In this document: positions 46,423-50,510 of the stretch, in pieces
Layout of the letters: every line of letters begins with the position of its first letter
Numbering within the stretch: the first letter of the stretch is position 1
Assembly: GCA_013044165.1 (NCBI GenBank)
Contig: JABEVB010000127.1
Coordinates: 1-50,510, forward strand
Length of the DNA stretch: 50,510 nt
Origin: Phycisphaerales bacterium
Lineage (GTDB): Bacteria > Planctomycetota > Phycisphaerae > WQYP01
Direction: 5' to 3'
Made by a program: the position numbers and the translations under genes
The notes under the pieces: generated by a model
What the model was told of the DNA's origin: nothing
Seen by the model: the letters and a program-made list of their open reading frames with translations, nothing else
Databases searched by the model: none

Positions 46423-47664
46423 TTATACCATGGTAAAGGGTTCCGCATGAGCCGTTGAAACGCGTATCTCAAGCGAGCTAAATCGCTCGGTCAGGCGTTC
46501 TCTTAGCCGGTGCAGCACGGGCAACTCGCTGGAGCCATGGCCAAGGCAGATGGTCGCGATGCCGGCCGCTTTATATGCGAGCATATCATGATGTTTAAGC
46601 TCTCCGGTAATCAGGCAATCAGGCTGTGGATGGTCGCCGCCATCGAGCGCCAGGCGGCCGGCGCTGCCGGCAATAAGGGCCACCGTTTCAATATGTCTTG
46701 ACGGTTCGCCAACAACCTGTACCTGTAAAAGGCCGAGGCGTGTTTTGCATTGCTGCGCCAACTCCTGCAGGGCGAGTTTGACGTGAGCAATTTTGCCTGT
46801 TCCTGTCGCATCGGGCGGGGTATACATAACGAGCAAATCAAAGGCCGGTTCTTCGTAAGGGTGGCTGGTTCGCAGGGCTGCTACGACCGCGTCGGCCAAC
46901 CGGACAGGCAGCACCGTTTCAAAACGCACTTCGCGCACAAACTCCATGCGCCCCGCTTCGCCAACGGTTGGATGCGTGGATTCCTCACCAAAAAAAGTCC
47001 CGGTGCCGGGGGTACGAAAGCTGCAGTGGTGATAGCGGCTGTTTTGGCCAACGCGGCCGGCACCAGCGAGAAATACAGCATCGGCTACCTTTTCTACTTC
47101 GTTTTCAGGGATAAAAGTCACGAGTTTGAGGTGTGGCTCGCCCGCATGACTGGGGCGCATGTTGCCTGTAACGTTCAGGTTAAGCGCGGCAGCCAGCGCA
47201 TCATTCGTACCGCCGCTGGCGGTATCGAGAGCAGTATGTGGGCTGTATATCCAAATGCCCGCCGCGTGCGCCAAAAGTGCGTTGCCGCACGGAGCATTTG
47301 GCTGCGGCACAAGTGTTTTGATCGGCTGAAAAATCGGCGGGTGATAACACACCAATAAATCGGCATTCCAGGCCATCGCCTCATGGAGTACTGTCGCAGT
47401 AAGGTCAAGCGCTACAAGCACTCGGGCAACCGACGCTCCGGGGCATGCACTAAGAAGTCCGGCGTTATCCCACGGCTCGGCGAGGGCCGGTGGTGAAAGC
47501 TCATCTAAAAATTCGGCTACTGTCTCAAGCGGGTACGGGCCGGCTTGACCGGTGTACCAGAGATTGGCCGGCCGCCGCTCGCCAGCGGCGGTACTTGCCG
47601 CTGGGCTGACCTGATATGGAACTGCTTCTGGGCCAGCGACGGTGGTTGCGTTCGTACGCTTCAT
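46423..47664 (-). CDS. Nif3-family dinuclear metal protein (YqfO type)
   Basis: A 413-residue protein with GGAG six bases before ATG 47664. N-terminal Nif3 half (about 45-170) has EPWDNAGLL, CYHPPIF (His ligand) and YSPHTALD; the C-terminal half has DCLITGELKHHDMLAY. Between them (about 175-300) is a PII/CutA-like insert, as in the Bacillus YqfO group. The first 40 residues are an unusual low-complexity extension. Nif3 proteins form hexamers with a two-metal site, and their exact function is unclear; they were once called GTP cyclohydrolase I type 2. Last gene of the minus-strand run. Confidence 0.93.
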   Translation of the reverse strand: MKRTNATTVAGPEAVPYQVSPAASTAAGERRPANLWYTGQAGPYPLETVAEFLDELSPPALAEPWDNAGLLSACPGASVARVLVALDLTATVLHEAMAWNADLLVCYHPPIFQPIKTLVPQPNAPCGNALLAHAAGIWIYSPHTALDTASGGTNDALAAALNLNVTGNMRPSHAGEPHLKLVTFIPENEVEKVADAVFLAGAGRVGQNSRYHHCSFRTPGTGTFFGEESTHPTVGEAGRMEFVREVRFETVLPVRLADAVVAALRTSHPYEEPAFDLLVMYTPPDATGTGKIAHVKLALQELAQQCKTRLGLLQVQVVGEPSRHIETVALIAGSAGRLALDGGDHPQPDCLITGELKHHDMLAYKAAGIATICLGHGSSELPVLHRLRERLTERFSSLEIRVSTAHAEPFTMV

Positions 47665-47680
47665 AATGAATGCTCCGACA

Positions 47681-48577
47681 TCAGGGGGCTACCGATAGTT
47701 TGTCGAGATGTGCGAGATAGGCTTGCCGCAGTTGCTGTGTGACAGCACCGGGCTTTTCATCACCTACGCCATGACGTTCGATTCGCACAACGGGCATAAT
47801 TCCCATGATTGCATTGGTCACAAAAACCTCTTTAGCAGCCAATAGGTCATTGATGGTGAGCAGCTTTTCATGCACGATAAGTGCAGATTCTACGGCGAGC
47901 TGGCACACCAGCGAGCGTGTAATGCCGGGCAGCACCATGCGATGACCGGTTTGTTCCGGATGCTCGATCGGGCAGGTGGCGATTTCTTCGGCCGCGGTAA
48001 CGATAAAGACATTGCTGATGCAACCCTCGGCTAGATATTTCTCGCCAACAGTAAACCAGAACGCTTCGCCTGCGCCAGACTGTTGAGCCTCGCGAAGAGC
48101 CAGCAGTCGATCAAGATAGCTGGTTGATTTGTGCCCGCACAGCGGGGAAAAGGGGTTCTGTTGATACCGGGAGACTATCGCCGTCATGCCTTTTTCGTAG
48201 AGCACTTCGGGGTAGGGCTTAAACTCACTTGCGGAAACCAGGGTTGTGGTGGGGAGATCGGGAGTTGCCGCATCAATGTTACTTAAGTCGCCGCGCGTAA
48301 CAGTCAGCCGGAGGCGTGCGTCGCTTAGGTCATTGGCCTGAAGGACTTCCGATATTAACTCTGCAAGAACCGATTGTTCGAGATGTACCGGCATAGCCAG
48401 GGCAGTAGCGCTGGCGGTGAGTCTTGCAAGATGGTCGTCAAATGCGATGATCCGGCCGCCGATCACACGCATTGTTTCAAACAGGCCGGCACCGTGCAAT
48501 ACTCCGGCATCGAAGGGTGCGATGCGGGCATTTTCATATGGGATGATCTGTCCATTGATCGCAACAAAATCCGTCAT
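47681..48577 (-). CDS. Class IV PLP aminotransferase (branched-chain/aminodeoxychorismate-lyase type)
   Basis: A 298-residue class IV PLP enzyme. The N-terminal domain (INGQIIPYENARIAPFDAGVLHGAGLFETMRV) carries the substrate loop, and GHKSTSYLDRLLALREAQ holds the PLP lysine. The EGCISNVFIV segment (glycine-Ser/Asn phosphate loop) and GITRSLV follow. Whether it is a branched-chain, D-amino acid or 4-amino-4-deoxychorismate-lyase (PabC) type enzyme cannot be decided by motif; the short first loop is closer to PabC. Seventeen bases before nif3, so the two are co-transcribed. Confidence 0.88.
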   Translation of the reverse strand: MTDFVAINGQIIPYENARIAPFDAGVLHGAGLFETMRVIGGRIIAFDDHLARLTASATALAMPVHLEQSVLAELISEVLQANDLSDARLRLTVTRGDLSNIDAATPDLPTTTLVSASEFKPYPEVLYEKGMTAIVSRYQQNPFSPLCGHKSTSYLDRLLALREAQQSGAGEAFWFTVGEKYLAEGCISNVFIVTAAEEIATCPIEHPEQTGHRMVLPGITRSLVCQLAVESALIVHEKLLTINDLLAAKEVFVTNAIMGIMPVVRIERHGVGDEKPGAVTQQLRQAYLAHLDKLSVAP

Positions 48578-48659
48578 GACAATCTCGCAAATGGGTCTCG
48601 TGATTGGCCCGGCCGTCCATTGGCCTGCAGCCGCCGCAGCCCTGCTGGAGAAGAAGTTA

Positions 48660-49586
48660 TCATTTAGCGATGATTTGTGAAAGCCTGAGAAAGTCGCCGG
48701 GCGTAAGGGTAGCCGGACGGCTTACCGGATTTATATTGGCCGCGTTCAGGGCCGACACGATGGTCGCCATATCAGGTGGCTTTAAACCATGCCTGATAGC
48801 ATTGACCAGATTTTGTCTCCGATGAGCAAAAACGCCGCGCAGCACGGCGCTGAGCTGCTCAATGTTGCTGATCGCGCCAAAGCGAGCGGGTTGCACTATG
48901 ACTTCAACCAGCGCGGACCGCACCTTGGGCGGCGGCCAAAACGCGCCAGGCTCAATGCTGCGGACGATGCGTACATCTGCGAGCAGCTGCATGAGTATGC
49001 CAAGAGAGCCGTAATCAGCGCAATCCGGTGGGGCGGCCATGCGCTGGGCTACTTCCCACTGCACGGTAAAAATCAGGCGTTCAAAAATCAGGCGTGGAGC
49101 GGCCCGAGTGGAGGGTGTTTGAAAAGCGTCGCGTCTTTGTTCGTGCCAGCATAGAGTAAGCAGTTCTGCAATAAGAGGGCTGGCTGCATTATATGGGAGG
49201 TTGGCGATGAGTTTGAGCGATCCGGTCGCCGTTGCGTGGAGTGAGCGAAGTTCGCTGAGCATCTCAGGGGCAAGCTTGTGCTTGCTGGCAAGTGCGTCGG
49301 CATGTAGCCAACGAATGTTGGTCAGGTGACGCCAATGGTTTGCGGCGGCGTGCATCAGCGGCTCATCAATGTCTACCGCCAGTATGTGGCCGGCCCTGGC
49401 CGCCATAAGACTGGTAAGGTTGCCAGCGCCCGGCCCAACTTCAAGTACCGTGTCGCCGGAGCTTAATTGGCCTGCCTCAACAATAGCAGAGAGCGCCCGC
49501 TGGTCCATCATGAAGTTCTGGCCGAAGCGATGCTGTGGTCTTGCGCCGGCCGCAGCGAGCACCTGCATAATTTGATGCCTGTCCAT
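48660..49586 (-). CDS. rsmA: 16S rRNA dimethyladenosine transferase (RsmA/KsgA)
   Basis: A 308-residue SAM-dependent enzyme that dimethylates the two adjacent adenines in the 3' hairpin of 16S rRNA during 30S maturation. N-terminus RPQHRFGQNFMMD; SAM site LEVGPGAGNLTSLMA and AVDID; catalytic NLPYNAASPL; the C-terminal RNA-binding domain has the AFWPPPKVRSALV segment and FAHRRQNLVNAI. Slightly long for the family. Ribosome site before ATG 49586 is weak. It is 20 bases after the upstream membrane protein gene. Confidence 0.96.
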   Translation of the reverse strand: MDRHQIMQVLAAAGARPQHRFGQNFMMDQRALSAIVEAGQLSSGDTVLEVGPGAGNLTSLMAARAGHILAVDIDEPLMHAAANHWRHLTNIRWLHADALASKHKLAPEMLSELRSLHATATGSLKLIANLPYNAASPLIAELLTLCWHEQRRDAFQTPSTRAAPRLIFERLIFTVQWEVAQRMAAPPDCADYGSLGILMQLLADVRIVRSIEPGAFWPPPKVRSALVEVIVQPARFGAISNIEQLSAVLRGVFAHRRQNLVNAIRHGLKPPDMATIVSALNAANINPVSRPATLTPGDFLRLSQIIAK

Positions 49587-49606
49587 ACCGTGGTCATGCC
49601 TTGCAT

Positions 49607-50461
49607 TTAAGGAGCTGAAAACTCAATCACCAGCCGTGCGGGTATGCTTTGTCCCAGCTGGTCCTCGTGCGAGGCTTCGACGCTTAAGCGTCGAAGGATC
49701 ATCTGGCGATGATTAAAGTCCAATGCCAGCGGAAAGGACCTGCTGTCAAGCGCGGCTTCAATCATGCTGACAATCTGTGGCGTGATGCGGCGGGCGTAGC
49801 GTGCGCCCCCGTAAAGGTCCAAGGTGTGCTCGATGGACGGCGCGAGCCGTGGGATGAGTGATTGAAGCTCGGCAATAAGCAAAAAACGAGGGATAGGCAG
49901 TTCCCCGCTGTGGAGCGAGAGGATTTGAATGTGTCCTTGTGGTGCCGCACCAGGCGTCAACGCCGGGGCTGTGCGCACGCCAATGGTTATGCTGGCCACG
50001 GAGGACGCGAAGAGTCCATGAAGGCGTGCCGCAAGTGTTATGCGGCCATTGCTGAAGCGAACAAAAGGCTGTTGGACCATAGCTGCGCGGCCCTTATGCT
50101 CGCTGGCGGAACTTTCATCATAAACGAGCGAGAGCAGGCTGTTGACCTGATTTTGGGTGATGATCCATTTAACATAACGAATGTGAGGATTCTGAACTTG
50201 ATTTCGCAGGTTCAGCACCAGCGACTGCGCTTCACGAGCCTGCTCTTGGACGATGGGGCTGGTGGCGCTGAGAGGTTGGTACCATCTTGGCGTCCAGAGC
50301 GTGAGGCACCACGACAGCAGCATTAGAATCAGCGCGATGACAAGCAATCGCCATAACCACCCCAAGGCATGTTTGGGCCGGGTAAAAAAAGTTCGCAGCC
50401 CCGCGCGCCACCAAGGTTGCGGTTTGCCACCAATTAAAAAAGCGTTGCCGGGTTTGCTCAT
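49607..50461 (-). CDS. Single-span membrane protein, unknown function
   Basis: A 284-residue protein I do not recognise. One membrane segment at about residues 38-56 (WRLLVIALILMLLSWCL) after a basic stretch, leaving about 225 residues outside. That part has helix-rich and beta-rich sections (ARLHGLFASSVASITIGVRT, IQILSLHSGELPIPRFL, ITPQIVSMIEAALDS). The shape suggests a lipid- or substrate-binding fold of the DUF2993 or similar type, but no motif supports it. Upstream of rsmA in the same run (20-base gap). The gene lies complete in the window, starting at ATG 50461. Confidence 0.5.
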   Translation of the reverse strand: MSKPGNAFLIGGKPQPWWRAGLRTFFTRPKHALGWLWRLLVIALILMLLSWCLTLWTPRWYQPLSATSPIVQEQAREAQSLVLNLRNQVQNPHIRYVKWIITQNQVNSLLSLVYDESSASEHKGRAAMVQQPFVRFSNGRITLAARLHGLFASSVASITIGVRTAPALTPGAAPQGHIQILSLHSGELPIPRFLLIAELQSLIPRLAPSIEHTLDLYGGARYARRITPQIVSMIEAALDSRSFPLALDFNHRQMILRRLSVEASHEDQLGQSIPARLVIEFSAP

Positions 50462-50510
50462 GACTGTTCCAGAGGTTTCGACTTCAATTATTGACGTGTC
50501 AAACGCTTAG

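Overview
The window looks like a chromosomal segment from a Gram-negative, moderately GC-rich bacterium, most likely a planctomycete and possibly of the Phycisphaerae type. That placement is inference. It rests on the chaperone layout groEL-groES-groEL-dnaJ-grpE, a tiny Hc1/histone-H1-like protein, a fused SecD-SecF, lpxB (so lipid A), a short Ser/Thr kinase beside a PPP-like phosphoesterase, and several families that resemble planctomycete conserved hypotheticals. No 16S rRNA or tRNA gene is visible to settle it.

Layout. 1-140: 3' end of an IS256-type transposase and the probable right end of that element. 278-5052: two tandem paralogous secreted proteins resembling glycoside hydrolases, each with its own sigma70-like promoter. 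5495-7531: a membrane-anchored thioredoxin-fold/NHL-repeat protein. 7644-7913: a small membrane protein. 8196-11636: a sugar ABC importer (binding protein and two permeases) without an ATPase gene. 12230-18632: a protein-folding cluster, groEL1-groES-groEL2-dnaJ-grpE, followed by an FmdB zinc ribbon and YacG. 18902-22459: an Hc1-like protein, a FabZ-like dehydratase, a UvrC-like protein, a cyclophilin and an unknown membrane protein. 22539-25337: a Tat-exported GH31 glycosidase with an inserted PA14 domain. 25371-30133: an NhaD-like antiporter and two related envelope proteins of unknown function. 30270-33707: pyruvate carboxylase, divergent from tgt (33872). 35166-40595: yajC, secDF and lpxB. 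40549-46253: a coiled-coil/TPR-like membrane protein, an amidase-fold protein without its zinc ligands, a kinase, a metallophosphoesterase and a membrane glycosyltransferase. 46423-50461: a minus-strand run of a membrane protein, ksgA/rsmA, a class IV aminotransferase and a Nif3-family protein.

How the genes fit together. The left third (two GH-like proteins, the sugar importer) together with the GH31 enzyme suggests uptake and breakdown of plant-type oligosaccharides. The middle is protein quality control. The yajC-secDF-lpxB block serves envelope biogenesis.

The least explained items are: the tandem GH-like pair, with very uneven identity; a thioredoxin domain with one missing cysteine; a UvrC-like protein that keeps its four cluster cysteines but appears to have lost its nuclease motif; the amidase-like pseudoenzyme; the paired STN-containing envelope proteins; and possible non-standard translation starts at lpxB (AUU) and tgt (leaderless). 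I did not find a clearly new defence or mobile system.
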